NCBI RefSeq assembly: GCF_918797505.1
Contig: NC_092800.1
Coordinates: 35,702,263 to 35,766,262, forward strand
DNA length: 64,000 nucleotides
Reading direction: 5' to 3'
From: Bemisia tabaci
Lineage: Eukaryota; Arthropoda; Insecta; Hemiptera; Aleyrodidae
Part shown: piece after piece, positions 1 through 10,476 of the stretch
Layout of the letters: each line of letters starts with the position of its first letter
Numbering within the stretch: position 1 is the stretch's first letter
Made by a program: the position numbers and the translations under genes
Notes under the pieces: generated by a model
What the model was told of the DNA's origin: nothing
What the model saw: the letters and a program-made list of their open reading frames with translations, nothing else
Databases searched by the model: none

Positions 1-121
1 TTTGAAATGTTAACAATCAAAGGGTATAGGGGTATCGTTCGATTGTTCGAACCCAACTTCCAGACCATCCGGAATTTATTGCAAAACAGGACGAGAAGAG
101 CTAAATATTTCATGAGCCATT
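1..121 (+). repeat. Left copy of direct repeat bracketing the 1-19.4 kb mosaic
   Basis: The segment beginning near the window start and running to ATTTCATGAG is nearly identical to 19,259-19,381, with only scattered substitutions. Both copies keep an open frame. The matching pair brackets about 19.1 kb and suggests either segmental duplication or two copies of one larger repeated gene family. Confidence 0.75.
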
Positions 122-312
122 TATACAAGCCGAATTCTTCCCGTTGGAGATTTTTAGAGTCTCTTTTTTGTAATTTTTCATTTTTGTTCAAAAATGCTCC
201 CTGATCGGATATACGAAAATCCTAGGGTGCTTTTTGCCACGAAATTGGACCCTCTACAATATCCTGAGGAATTGATCGAAGTTCCCGAAAGCTGGGAAGG
301 ATGAAGTGGACC
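7..312 (+). pseudogene. Fragment of an unrecognised AT-rich protein gene (copy 1)
   Basis: Two adjoining reading frames are visible. The first (7-204) is 65 codons and rich in Arg, Phe and Leu. The second opens at an ATG near 200 and runs about 37 codons to a TGA, ending in a VPESW motif. The same two blocks recur at 7,600-7,870 and 3,220-3,520, where the VPESW block continues into a longer Tyr/Lys/Phe-rich stretch. The first ~120 bp recur at 19,259-19,381, where they form the C-terminal end of another frame. I do not recognise the protein family. The break between frames and the early stop after VPESW indicate a decayed or rearranged copy. The true start probably lies outside the window. Confidence 0.35.
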
Positions 313-516
313 ATGGCCAAGCGGAGCCAGATTTCCTCTCGGAGGAGGAAGGTTATAACGATGAGAAAATCGTACACTGTGGACGACTGAGCTGAAACTG
401 TTGTGACGGAGGAGGTGGAGGAAAGCTCACTCGTCCTCCCGTACCCCGATGAGGGCGAAGACTTTAATTTTTATGATGAAATGTTATTTTAGTTGTAGTA
501 TCCCCCTTGTGCCAAT

Positions 517-999
517 GTGTGCTACCTGGCCCGGCCGTCGGCGCGCGAGCGGGAGTCGCCACTCCGACGGGTCGTCCCCCTCCTCGACCGGGCCGTCGGA
601 GTGAGGCCCGCGGCCGATGACGGCCACTCGGATCGGCGACCAGAATTCTTCCTCGTCCAGGGCACCAAGAACTCAAGGCCCGTCGCCGTCATCGTCCCGA
701 ACGGTATGGGGCCAGCGATCCGCATCGTCATCAGGAGCCGCAGACTCCTCGGCATCCCAGATCCCAAGAGAGACCTCGACTTGTGCGACGGCCTCGAGAG
801 AGTCGTGCCCGTAAGGAGTAAGAGTAAGAATAACGAAGGAGAAGAAGAAAAGGAGGCAGAGGCCACAGAGGTGAAGCAACTGATTAAAGAAGCTAAACCA
901 GAAGGGATAATACAAGAATTCAGTAAAGTCAAAGGAGGAGTTATAGTGCAGATAAGAACGGATAACAAGGAAACAACGAGAAAAGACCTAGAAAAGTAG
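517..999 (+). pseudogene. GC-rich unknown ORF fragment (module G, copy 1)
   Basis: An open frame of 160 codons, strongly GC-rich in its first 290 bp, then changing abruptly at about 810 to an A/G-rich Lys/Glu tract. The first part carries the motif RSRRLLGIPDPK, which recurs near 1,965-2,030 followed by the same Asp/Gly/Arg-rich tail. No domain is recognised. The base composition differs sharply from the AT-rich flanks, so the GC-rich block looks like an inserted or horizontally acquired piece. The A/G-rich 3' half (820-1,000) has the look of simple coding low complexity and may be unrelated sequence joined to it. Confidence 0.3.
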
Positions 1000-1054
1000 C
1001 TGGAAGGCAAAATGGAAGTAAAAGAGCTGCCTATTTATAGCTGCATTATTAAAG

Positions 1055-1738
1055 CTGCCGGCAGCCCCCGGGGGTGTCGAAGACAACCGCGAACGAACTG
1101 ATGTTCCCGAGGCCGGATTCCGCTCGGCCCTTCGACCTGCCAACGATCCTCCAGCGGTTCCGCCCCCGACTCCCCGGCGCTCGGCGATCGGAGCTGCTGA
1201 CAACTTGGGCCTTGCGCGCCAGGCTCGCTTGTCCGACCCGCGCGACGCCGCGGCGGTCTATCGCCACCTCGACCATTCCGAGGCGGTCCACGAGCGAACT
1301 TACGTGTCGGCGGCTCCGGTCACCAGCGAGCAATTGTACGACATACACGCTCGCCCCGACCTCCGTGCCGGAACGTCAGCGGAGCCTCATCGACCCGTTG
1401 AACCCCCCGCCTCTCAGACGATGACCCTGCAACCACCCCTAAGCTTGTCCCTCAGGGATGTCGAAGAGAACTGCGAACGAACTGATGTTCCCAAGGCCGG
1501 ATTCCGCTCGGCCCTTCGACCTGCCTACGATCCTCCGGCGGTTACGCTCCCTACTCCCCCGCGCCTGGCGACCTCTCCGACCACTCCGAGGCGGTCCACG
1601 AGCGAGCTTACGTGTCGGCGGCTCCGGTCAGTAACGAGCAACTGTACGACATACACGCTCGCGCCGACCTACGTGCCGGAACGTCACGAAAGTTTTATTC
1701 ATCCATATTGGTTTATGATTAATATATGTAGATGTTGA
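1055..1738 (+). pseudogene. GC-rich unknown ORF fragment (module G, tandem pieces)
   Basis: The segment from about 1,060 contains a frame with ENRERTDVP and FRSALRPA motifs, then a Thr/Ser/Pro-rich tract up to about 1,430, where MTLQPPLSLSL appears. A partial repeat starts at 1,455 with the same ENCERTDVPKAGFRSALRPA series. The tract at 1,590-1,690 repeats 1,280-1,380. Internal duplication therefore accounts for about half of the segment. The longest frame (1,205-1,738, 177 codons) is composed of these duplicates and ends in AT-rich DNA. I recognise no domain; the repeats and frame changes between copies argue against a functional gene here. Confidence 0.3.
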
Positions 1739-1866
1739 AATATTGGAAATAAAACACAATATTGTGGCAACCTTGCAGAATAGACCTACCGGTCATTTTT
1801 CCTGCAACCTTGAGTAATGACCTTGGAGAAAACATTGCTTGGCAGTCTTGCATGTTAAATATTTAG
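1728..1866. repeat. AT-rich dispersed repeat (copy 1)
   Basis: Contains GTAGATGTTGAAATATTGG followed by a CTACCGGTC motif and a GCAGTCTTGCATGTTAAAT end. The first half recurs at 3,976-4,075 and the second half at 5,178-5,245. Confidence 0.6.
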
Positions 1867-1957
1867 CGCTTATTCTGCAAGTTTGAAGCAAAATTGCAAT
1901 CCAAACCTTGGAATATCAGAACTCGCAAGCTTGCTGCAAGATTGTATGGAAATGCAA

Positions 1958-2200
1958 GGCGGTGATAAGGAGCCGCAGACTCCTCGGCATCCCCGATCCC
2001 AAGAAAGGCCTCGACTCGGGTGACCGCCTCGGGAGAGTCGTGCCCCCGGGGATGTCGAAGAGAACCGCGAACGAACTGATGTTCCCAAGGCCGGATTCCG
2101 CTCGACCCTTCGACCTGCCCACGATCCTCCAGCGGTTCCGCTCCCGACTCTTCGGCGTTCAGCGACCAGAGCTGGCTGGTATTTGGATTTTGCTACTTTG
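1958..2200 (+). pseudogene. GC-rich unknown ORF fragment (module G, copy 3)
   Basis: This block repeats RSRRLLGIPDPK and then jumps into the ERTANELMFP/TDVP region seen at 1,075. Here the two pieces are contiguous, so this copy suggests the original order of the module: the GIPDPK block upstream of the FRSALRPA block. It ends in AT-rich sequence at about 2,175. A shorter piece of the same module (CGACCTGCCCACGATCC) recurs at 2,392-2,480. No function can be assigned. Confidence 0.3.
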
Positions 2201-2640
2201 AGTATTGGTCCTGTGCCTCAGCCAAAGTTATTTTTAACGATTTATTAATTTCCTTTTACCTTGGATTAAGTCCTACATAATTACTCTCATTATACTTTAA
2301 TTAATTGCTTTTAGTAATGCAAAAATGTAGTAGAGATTAAGTTATTCTTAACGATTTATTATTTTCCTAGTAACTTGGACCGACTCGACCCTTCGACCTG
2401 CCCACGATCCTCCGGCGGTTCCGCTCCCTACTCCCCGGCGCTCGGCGACCGGAACTGCTGACAACTCGAGCCTTCATCAATGTTTCAATTGATCTCAATT
2501 ACCTAATCCTTCAATAGATCTCGATTAATGTTCCATAATTGTTTCGATGGATCTCAATTAATGTTTCATAAAAACCCATGAATGTTTAATACATCCAATG
2601 ATGTCTCTGAAGTAATATTTTGGTTTTTTTCTCGGTGCGC

Positions 2641-2935
2641 CGATACGTCGGTGCGTTTTTTTCGATCCCGGTACGCCGCCGACGAGACTCGCTCCGCTGA
2701 GGAGTCACGGCGGCAGGAGAGGCGCGACCGCGGCTTCCACGCGGAGCTCCTCGGGGAGAGCGTGTATCGAGTCAGATACGGATACCGGCCTCGCGAGTAG
2801 GCGGCGACCGAGCAAGAGCTGCCGGTGGCTGAGGACCGGTCCCCGACCACTTTCGGGAGCGGCAGCTGCCGACCCACCCGCAAGTGGAGGCCGCCGTTCG
2901 TGCGGGCCTCGGTCTGCCGAGGAGGACCCCTTCCT
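2641..2935 (+). pseudogene. GC-rich Arg/Glu-rich helical ORF fragment (module H, copy 1)
   Basis: Encodes a charged helix with RSRYAADETRSAEESRRQ, then HAELLGESVYRVRYGY and a stop. The frame is followed by a second conserved block (FPDHFRERQLPTH type, shifted in frame). The full arrangement recurs at 3,640-3,935. The frame is broken in this copy near 2,800. The encoded segment looks like an Arg/Glu coiled helix but matches no family I can name. Confidence 0.3.
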
Positions 2936-3218
2936 ATATGAGGACGAGGATCTACACCCTCCTGAACTCCTAGAAGGGTGTAGAGATCATGTAAAAATAG
3001 TTTAAAAACAGTGTTAAAGGTGATGTAAAAATCGTTTGAAGCAATGCCGATTTAGAGTAAGAATATGGTATATTCTGTGCAGCGTTTTAAAAATTGTTGT
3101 GAATGTATAGTCGTATGATCTAAGTTTGTAAAACGTTCCCATGTAATATAACTGTATGAATGTAATTATTTTCTCTTGCCTCAGGAAGTGTAGAAACAGT
3201 GTTAAAGGTGGTGTAGAG

Positions 3219-3590
3219 GATGCTTTGTGCTACGAGACTAAACCCCTTATTTTTTCCAGAAAATTTGATAGAAGTCCCCGAAAGCTGGATCTATTTGCAC
3301 ACAGCACAATATAAACTTACAGAATTTTACCGAAAGTTCAAACCCATGTTCAATTCCTTGGGTTATTTCAATATTGCCAAAAAATTTAAATATTTAGGAT
3401 GGATAAGTTTTCCTTCACAATGGCCAGCTTTCGAGGAAAGAACGGTAAGACTTCATGCTCTCTGTGATAGAGCAAACATAACTCTAGATCTTATCTATCA
3501 AAATTGTACATTAGAAGCCCTGACCTCCGTGCCGGAACGTCAGCGGAGCCTCATCGGCCCGTTGACCCCCCCCCCCCCCGCCTCTTAGAC
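3219..3590 (+). pseudogene. Fragment of the AT-rich unknown protein (copy 2) fused to GC-rich sequence
   Basis: A 122-codon open frame. The first ~100 codons carry VPESWIYLHTAQYK and then an FEERTVRLHALCDRANITLD block. The last ~20 codons, after about 3,515, switch to the GC-rich module G sequence with the SVPERQRSL motif. The first part is near-identical to 7,672-7,855, and the FEERTVRL block recurs at 8,308-8,400. The junction places two sequence classes of different base composition in one frame, so this ORF is probably a recombination product rather than a natural protein. The family is not recognised. Confidence 0.4.
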
Positions 3591-3591
3591 G

Positions 3592-3936
3592 ATGACCCTG
3601 CAACCACCCCCAAACTTGTCCCTCGACGAGATGCAGAGGATCCTTGATTTCTCCCGCTACGCTGCCGAAAAGACTCGCTTGGCTGAGGAGTCGCGGCGGC
3701 AGGAGAGGCGCGACCGCGGCTTCCACGCGGAGCTCCTCGGGGAGAGCGTGTATCGAGTCAGATACGGATACTAGCGTCCGTCGAAGAAGATCAGGCGCTG
3801 ATGGCTCTCTTCCCCGACCACTTTCGGGAGCGGCGGCTGCCGACCCACGCGCAAGTGGAGGCCGCCGTTCGTGCGGGCCTCGGTCTGCCGAGGAGGACCC
3901 ATTCCTAAATGAGGACGAGGATCTACACCCTCCTGA
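3592..3936 (+). pseudogene. GC-rich Arg/Glu-rich ORF (module H, copy 2)
   Basis: Starts at MTLQPPPNLSLDEMQ, continues through the AAEKTRLAEESRRQERR helix to RVRYGY and a TAG at 3,772. After the stop, the same frame continues in a conserved block (SVEEDQALMALFPDHF, then PTHAQVEAAVRAGLGLP) to a stop at about 3,935. One stop therefore separates two coding-like blocks that also lie together in copy 1. The block resembles no enzyme I know. The pattern of N-terminal hydrophobic motif, charged helix and small C-terminal domain could be structural, but this is inference. Confidence 0.35.
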
Positions 3937-4080
3937 ACTCCTAAAAGGGTGTAGAGATCATGTAAAAATAGTTTAGGTAGATGTTGAAATGTTGGAAATA
4001 AAACACAATATTGTGGGAAACTTGCAGAATAGTCCTACCGGTCTTTCCTCCTGCAACCTTGCTGTAAGCTTGTTTCAGCA

Positions 4081-4343
4081 TGCAGCGACCACAGTCTTAT
4101 AGAACTCGGATTCTGGAGCGGTGGAAAACAATCTTAAAATGTCCTATTTGCTTATATACAGCAGAGCCACCTTTTGAGCTGTGTCTTAACGGGCATAGGA
4201 TTTGTCAACCATGTCGGAATCGCTTGCAAAACTGCCCCCTGTGTAGAGTACCTATCCTTAGCTCGAAATGTGAAGGATAAAGCATTGGAGGAGCTGTACA
4301 GGGCAATACGGCCACCACCAACCAACAGGAACGAAGTAAATGA
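4081..4343 (+). pseudogene. RING-finger protein, seven-in-absentia-like RING, frameshifted
   Basis: From the ATG at 4,081 the frame gives a C3HC4 RING finger: CPIC, then C-x-H (LCLNGH), C-x2-C (CQPC) and CPLC. The spacing CPxC-x11-C-x-H-x2-C-x2-C-x6-C-x2-C fits a compact RING as in SIAH-type E3 ubiquitin ligases. All eight zinc ligands appear present within codons 20-58. After CPLCRVP the frame soon stops (66 codons), while another frame (to 4,362) continues with an ALEELYRAIRPPP helix of the kind that follows SIAH RINGs. This suggests a frameshift just after the RING. No substrate-binding domain follows. It may be a decayed gene or a RING captured by the surrounding mobile DNA. Confidence 0.55.
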
Positions 4344-4375
4344 TGAGGAAACGGAGGAATAAGAGGAAGAAGAGA

Positions 4376-4859
4376 GAGGACAGGATTGGCGGATTCCGCA
4401 GAGGGTGAGCCCACAGAGAAGAGAGGGAGGAGTGGTAGCGAGAAGAAATGAAGAACGTGAAAGAAATGAAGAACCCGTAAGGAATGATAGCTTGGAGGCG
4501 CTGTCTGTCGTTGCTCTATCGGAGAGGATCGAAGCAATCAAGTTAACTTTGCCTAGACATTTATGGGCTGTAGCACGACTGAACCCAGGAGGAGGGGCCA
4601 TCTTAGACATAAGTTAGGAGGACAGGATTGGCGGATTCCGCAGAGGGTGAGCCCACAGAGAAGAGAGGGAGGAGTGGTAGCGAGAAGAAATGAAGAACGT
4701 GAAAGAAATGAAGAACCCGTAAGGAATGATAGCTTGGAGGCGCTGTCTGTCGTTGCTCTATCGGAGAGGATCGAAGCAATCAAGTTAACTTTGCCTAGAC
4801 ATTTATGGGCTGTAGCACGACTGAACCCAGGAGGAGGGGCCATCTTAGACATAAGTTAG
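4376..4859 (+). repeat. Tandem duplication, two 242-bp units
   Basis: Units 4,376-4,617 and 4,618-4,859 are essentially identical. Each encodes the same Arg/Glu-rich frame ending in LNPGGGAILDIS and a TAG. The near-identity indicates a recent duplication. The first unit follows directly from the RING fragment and may be its C-terminal coding tail. Confidence 0.85.
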
Positions 4860-5177
4860 GTTGCTCCCCCTGGTTCGGTTCTGATATACTCCCTTTCTGG
4901 GCTCTTCAGGATGGTGCCTGGTAAGGGGTGGACGTCTGTCTTGGTCTGAACCCAGAGCGGGCTGGATGTCCAAGCCCCGATCGGCATCAGCTGATGGAGC
5001 CTTGAAGAGGGAGGAGTTTTTGAAAAAGTTGTTAACCTAAAAGTCTGTCGCAAAAAAGTTGGTCTTGTATTCTCAGTGTGCTCTTTTGTTTTCAACCAAT
5101 AAGAAAAGTTTGTTCCCTTCCAAAAGTGAGTATTCTCTCTCCTGCGGTTCCTTTGAGGTTCCTGATTCCCAATATTC

Positions 5178-5245
5178 TTCAAAGCTTGCGTAAAGACCTT
5201 GGAGAAAACATTGTTTGGCAGTCTTGCATATTAAATATTTGGCAG
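5178..5245. repeat. AT-rich dispersed repeat (second half, copy 2)
   Basis: Repeats 1,812-1,862 with few changes, including ACCTTGGAGAAAACATTG and GCAGTCTTGCAT. Confidence 0.6.
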
Positions 5246-5345
5246 CAATAGCAATAGCCCCCTTCCCTGGACTGCCTTAGCTTCACATACGTTCATTGTC
5301 TATATGCCTGTATTTTTTTTTTTTGCTTTTGTTTGCCTATATATA

Positions 5346-6761
5346 CAGGGTGTTTCAGACCACCCGTACCAGGCCTTTTTCTCGGTTGGTTTAGGTCGTA
5401 CGAAGTCGGAGACCGCGGGTTGAATAGGGAATTGACCCCAAGGAATCCGAATTTTGTGGTCCCGAAACCCCCCCACCCCCCCTTGGGGGGTAAAGGGGGG
5501 TCACGATGCTAAAAGTCACGGTTCCCGACCGAATTGCGGATAGATCGCATCAGAATTGAAAAGCACGGAAAATTTCACGTGGAATTGACCCCTAAAAATC
5601 CAAAATCGGACCATCCAAGGCCCAAAAATGACTCCCTAAAGAGGGGGACAGTACCCCCCTCCATAATTTCTCTTTGGTCTCAAAATTGACGTAAATTCTC
5701 CAGAAAAAGACGGTTTCCCAGGTAATCGACCTCGAGAAATCCAAATTTCATGGTCCCGAAGCTCCTCTAGCCCCCTTGGGGGTAAACGGGGGGGCCCAAT
5801 TTTAAAAATCGGGGCTCCTTTCCGAATCGCAAATTGATTGCATCCAAATTGAGGAGCAGAACACATTTACATCTTAAGTGACTCCTAAGAGTTCTAATAG
5901 ACCCCCTGAACGGCAGAAAGTAACTCCCTGAGGAGGGGGGCTTCGCCCCCGCCAAAAATTTCTCAAGATTCCTCTTTGGTCGCAAAATTGACGTCGATTC
6001 TCCAGAAAAAGACGGTCTCCCATGTAATCGACCCCGAGGAGCTCAGGGAACATGAAATTTAGAGTCCTCGGGGTCGATTACATGGGAGACCGTCTTTTTC
6101 TGGAGAATCGACGTCAATTTTGCGACCAAAGAGGAATCTTGAGAAATTTTTGGCGGGGGCGAAGCCCCCCTCCTCAGGGAGTTACTTTCTGCCGTTCAGG
6201 GGGTCTATTAGAACTCTTAGGAGTCACTTAAGATGTAAATGTGTTCTGCTCCTCAATTTGGATGCAATCAATTTGCGATTCGGAAAGGAGCCCCGATTTT
6301 TAAAATTGGGCCCCCCCGTTTACCCCCCAAGGGGGCTAGAGGAGCTTCGGGACCATGAAATTTGGATTTCTCGAGGTCGATTACCTGGGAAACCGTCTTT
6401 TTCTGGAGAATTTACGTCAATTTTGAGACCAAAGAGAAATTATGGAGGGGGGTACTGTCCCCCTCTTTAGGGGTCATTTTTGGGCCTTGGATGGTCCGAT
6501 TTTGGATTTTTAGGGGTCAATTCCACGTGAAATTTTCCGTGCTTTTCAATTCTGATGCGATCTATCCGCAATTCGGTCGGGAACCGTGACTTTTAGCATC
6601 GTGACCCCCCCTTTACCCCCCAAGGGGGGGTGGGGGGGTTTCGGGACCACAAAATTCGGATTCCTTGGGGTCAATTCCCTATTCAACCCCGCGGTCTCCG
6701 ACTTCGTACGACCTAAACCAACCGAGAAAAAGGCCTGGTACGGGTGGTCTGAAACACCCTG
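5346..6761. mobile_element. Foldback element, 1.42 kb near-perfect palindrome
   Basis: Left arm 5,346-6,040 and right arm 6,066-6,761 are reverse complements almost base for base, separated by a ~25-bp centre. The ends are CAGGGTGTTTCAGACCACC and its complement, and the flanks carry TATA on both sides. Open frames within it (for example 5,767-5,985 and 6,120-6,470) are mirror images of each other and should not be taken as genes. A related foldback with the same CAGGGTG...CAGACCACCCGT ends lies at 22,752-23,970. The superfamily is unknown. Confidence 0.85.
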
Positions 6762-7046
6762 TATAGTTGTTTGTTCTACGGAGTTTTGCCTGTTTTTCCC
6801 CCACCCACCGACCCACTCGACCCAGGCCCGTTACAAGCACCTAATCATGACTTGCAGTTATTAAGAAAACTTGATGAATTTAATTAAATCGATCCAGTTA
6901 TTTCCAAAGCGACTTTGGGCAAGATGATTAATCATTAATATTTTCTTACGTCGGCATGTTGTGGCTTGTTGTTTTATGATGACATTATTTCCGACAAAAT
7001 CAAGAACGAATAAAAGAAACGCAGGGAGGACTAAAACAACAGCATC

Positions 7047-7512
7047 GTTTATGAGGAGGACGTCATGGGAATGATGAGCGGATGGGAGAACATCGCCGAC
7101 CTGAGAGACAACGCCGAAACGCTCGAGCTCGAGCGGCAAACCGCAAGCGCCCACGAGTGAGTCCAGCGAAATGCCTCCGCCGCCGTGGAAACTCATCCTG
7201 ATTGACGTCAACGGGGACAGAGCTTCGTACCGTCACCTGTTAACAACCCAGAAAAAGAGCGCTCCAAACAATGGTTTCCCGAACTATTTCACATCAACAG
7301 AACTTAACGAGGTAGCAAGCCAAGAAATACCCCCAACGCCAGGCCCATCAACGAGCGTAATCACAGAAGGAGCAGATAGGGAGAACACCAACTACATCAC
7401 ATACATACAACACTGTAACTACATCAATTCCACATTTAAGTGCGGAATTACCCGACTATTCAACCGCAACCGAGGTAGTTTTATCTCTACCATATCCATA
7501 TCCATTCATTAA
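7047..7512 (+). pseudogene. Unrecognised ORF fragments with Thr/Pro-rich tail
   Basis: A short frame (about 7,053-7,157) gives an acidic helix with MSGWENIADLRDNAE and ends in TGA. A second frame starts at the ATG at 7,171 and runs 113 codons, with a KLILIDVNGD start and a PTPGPSTSV tract in the middle. Composition is more GC-rich in the first 250 bp. No domain is recognised and no close repeat is seen elsewhere in the window. Confidence 0.25.
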
Positions 7513-7522
7513 AGGATGGCAC

Positions 7523-7870
7523 ATGTTTAACTCCTCTTTCGAGCGAGATCTTGAAGTAAAATTACAATTTTTCCAGACATTCTTCCCGTTGGAGAGTTTT
7601 AGGATCTTTCTCTTTGTAATTTATCACTTTTGTTCACAAATGCTCCCTGGTTGGTTACACAAACATCCTAGGATGCTTTGTGCTACGAGACTAAACCCCT
7701 TATTTTTTCCAGAAAATTTGATAGGAGTCCCCGAAAGCTGGATCTATTTGCACACAGCACAATATAAACTTACAGAATTTTACCGAAAGTTCAAACCCAT
7801 GTTCAATTCCTTGGGTTATTTCAATTTTGCCAAAAAATTTAAATATTTAGGATGGAAACATCTCTCTTGA
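7523..7870 (+). pseudogene. AT-rich unknown protein (copy 3)
   Basis: A 115-codon frame. Its first third matches the block at 120-210 of the window, and its last two thirds match 3,219-3,410, including FPENLIGVPESWIYLHTAQ and the FAKKFKYLGW end. This copy therefore links the two blocks seen separately elsewhere and gives the best view of the original order. It stops early at KHLS. The function is unknown; the mix of Phe, Tyr and Lys is not typical of a membrane protein. Confidence 0.4.
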
Positions 7871-7976
7871 ATCAATTTTCCTAAACGAAGTAATTCGTGG
7901 GAAATTCAAAGTAAACGCTGACCCCGTCTCGGATACTCAAATCTCTGAACTCGAAGAAATATTTTGTAACCTGAAC

Positions 7977-8464
7977 ATGACTGATTTTCATAACAATTTC
8001 AATCAACATCATTTCTTGCTTTTAGATAACCCTGACGAGGTGATCAACGTCCCGATTCCGAGGAAAATCGCTCGCTTGTCCAATCAATATCGTATCATCA
8101 CCAGATCGGAAAGTAAAATCTATCGCCTCGTCTACTCCAAAAGGCGGCGTATCCCTGAAACTTTCGATACACTACCTTTTGGCTTTAACGCAATGCGTGC
8201 CAATGAACAAATGAATGACTGAATGAATGTATCAATGAATGACTGAATGAATGTATCAATGAATGACTCGATGAACAAATGAATGACTGAATGAATGTGT
8301 CAATGGAGCCAACTTTTGAGGAAAGAACAGTGAGACTTCGTGCTCTCTGTGATACAGCAAACGTAACTCTAGATCTCATCCATCAAAATTATACATTAGA
8401 AGCAAAAGATGAAATGATTCGAAAAATAACTCGAAACCATCCGTTAAAGATTAAGTTTCATTGA
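7977..8464 (+). pseudogene. Continuation of AT-rich unknown protein, split by a minisatellite
   Basis: The frame 7,977-8,222 gives ARLSNQYRIITRSESKIYRL and RRRIPETFDTLPFG. It then runs into the 24-bp repeats and stops. After the repeats a frame resumes with EERTVRLRALCDTANVTLD (compare 3,430-3,515) and ends at KIKFH near 8,464. The order VPESW block, SNQYRI block, FEERTVRL block may reflect one original gene. The stop and the repeat expansion suggest it is dead. No family is recognised. Confidence 0.35.
8203..8306. repeat. Minisatellite, ~24-bp unit
   Basis: About four imperfect copies of GAATGACTGAATGAATGTAT plus CAAT. The repeat lies inside coding-like sequence and interrupts it. There are no conserved spacers, so this is not a CRISPR array. 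Confidence 0.8.
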
Positions 8465-8485
8465 AGTTTCAAGTTGAACCTGAAC

Positions 8486-9317
8486 CTGGTGTGGTTAGCA
8501 CCGGCGCGGAGGAAGCGTTCCCCCCTTCCCCCGTCGTCCAACCCGAGGGGGACATGCCAGTGATCGGCTATAATACCCGATCTAGGGGCCGCTCTGTGTC
8601 GAGAGGTAGCTGGATCTAGGGAGCTCCCTAGCGCGGACGCTAGCTAGCCGGTCCGCTTCGCGGTCTGGCACCTGCAGTGCCCGCAGCGTCGAGGGCCAAG
8701 CCATTGGCCAAGTCGTGCCAATCCCAACTGTCGCCGCGTTAGACGTGATCACCGACGGGACTGCCACTGCCGCGCTGCCGGAGCTCGAGACAGCCATTAC
8801 CCAGGCTGTCTCTGACTATGTAGACTCCCGCACCATTGGGAGCATCCGAGATGAGGAAGAAAATCTCGTCTCAGGCCGTAATCCAGACGGCACAATACCG
8901 AAGGCAGCCCACGCGCCTCACCAATCAACAGGGGGGCAATCGGACGACGGTGAGCAGTACGAGTCAGCTGGAACCGATAGCTTCGAGCAGATTGACCTGA
9001 CAACAGATGAGTCTGCCCCGTCGTCTAATGCTTCACCCCAACCGGCCAGACGACTCATCCGCGTGCAGCTCGAAATACTCGAGCCCACGCCATTAGCACG
9101 ACTAAGCTTCCGCCAGAGGCGTGCTATGCTCAAGAAGAGCAGTGATGGAGAGAGCAAGGATCAGGAGTCTCAGACCCACGTGCGCCAATTGAGGCGTGTG
9201 CCCTCAGATGAGGAAGTACCACAGCTGCCGCAGCTAGCGGATATGGGCCCACTTCCCAACAGAACACCAGCAACTGGGACGGGGCAGTCAAAAACCAAGT
9301 CAGACCGTGGTGTGGTG
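8486..9317 (+). repeat. Tandem repeat unit A (~832 bp) of R/S-rich ORF
   Basis: The unit starts at CTGGTGTGGTTAGCACCGG and ends before the next copy of this sequence at 9,318. It carries a small insertion near 8,610-8,650 relative to units B and C, which breaks the N-terminal Arg/Ser region. The main frame, from 8,715, is open through the unit. It runs out of frame at the unit junction, so the tandem copies cannot form one long protein. Confidence 0.85.
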
Positions 9318-9903
9318 CTGGTGTGGTTAGCACCGGCGCGGAGGAAGCGTTCCCCCCTTCCCCCGTCGTCCAACCCGAGGGGGACATGCCAGTGATCGGC
9401 TATAATACCCGATCTAGGGGCCGCTCTGTGTCGAGAGGTAGCTCTGGATCTAGGGGAGCTAGCCGGTCCGCTTCGCGGTCTGGCACCCGCAGTGCCCGCA
9501 GCGTCGAGGGCCAAGCCATCGGCCAAGTCGTGCCAATCCCAACTGTCGCCGCGTTAGACGTGATCACCGACGGGACTGCCACTGCCGCGCTGCCGGAGCT
9601 CGAGACAGCCATTACCCAGGCTGTCTCTGACTATGTAGACTCCCGCACCATTGGGAGCATCCGAGATGAGGAAGAAAATCTCGTCTCAGGCCGTAATCCA
9701 GACGGCACAATACCGAAGGCAGCCCACGCGCCTCACCAATCAACAGGGGGGCAATCGGACGACGGTGAGCAGTACGAGTCAGCTGGAACCGATAGCTTCG
9801 AGCAGATTGACCTGACAACAGATGAGTCTGCCCCGTCGTCTAATGCTTCACCCCAACCGGCCAGACGACTCATCCGCGTGCGGCTCGAAACACTCGAGCC
9901 CAC
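9318..9903 (+). repeat. Tandem repeat unit B, left part
   Basis: Identical in layout to units A and C until 9,903, where the large transposon interrupts it. The remainder resumes at 16,779. The frame 9,323-9,970 is the N-terminal ~190 codons followed by transposon sequence. Confidence 0.85.
9896..9903. repeat. Target-site duplication, left copy (GAGCCCAC)
   Basis: GAGCCCAC precedes the element and is repeated at 16,779-16,786. Units A and C of the tandem array show the site once, as ACTCGAGCCCACGCCATT. Confidence 0.95.
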
Positions 9904-10476
9904 TAGGGTGTCCCTTATTTTTAAATTTGCGAATTTCAAGTTGGTCAACCTCTCAAAAGTTTCTATGTGATGTAAAAACACACCCGCTTTTTTGAAAAAA
10001 AATTGAAAAAAACTTTTACCCGCCGCCCAAGGGGCGAAAAGGGCGCATGTCGAAAATGGGTCATTTCACATTTTTGAAGAGTCATTTCCGACTGAAAATG
10101 TCGAATTATGACCCGTAGGCCCGAAATTTCATCCATTTTGCCTGAAAATCAACCGTTTAGTAGATACAGGAGCAAACACCATGCGGGCGCGCGAGTCGCG
10201 TGAGCGGGGGCGCGCAACCCCTCGTTGACCCCGCAACGCCGCTGGCGCGCGGCCTCCGCTGCAGCTATAAGGGTCAGTTAACGACGCATGCGCTAATAGA
10301 TTGCACAAAAATAATAAGCTCAAAACACTCTAGCCTTCAGCAGTTTGATAATCCAAGCTGCAAAAATTAAATAGAGATGATTATGACACTTTATTACATA
10401 AGAATAACACAAGGAAACATAATAACATAAACATAAGGAATATATTGAAACATTTCCAATCACATATCATGATTAA

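Noticed and set aside
6120..6470. 116-codon frame
   Set aside because: Mirror image of 5,767-5,985 in the foldback element.
10129..10323. 64-codon frame seen twice (also 16,368-16,562)
   Set aside because: Identical because it lies in the two inverted arms of the large transposon; no evidence that it is translated.
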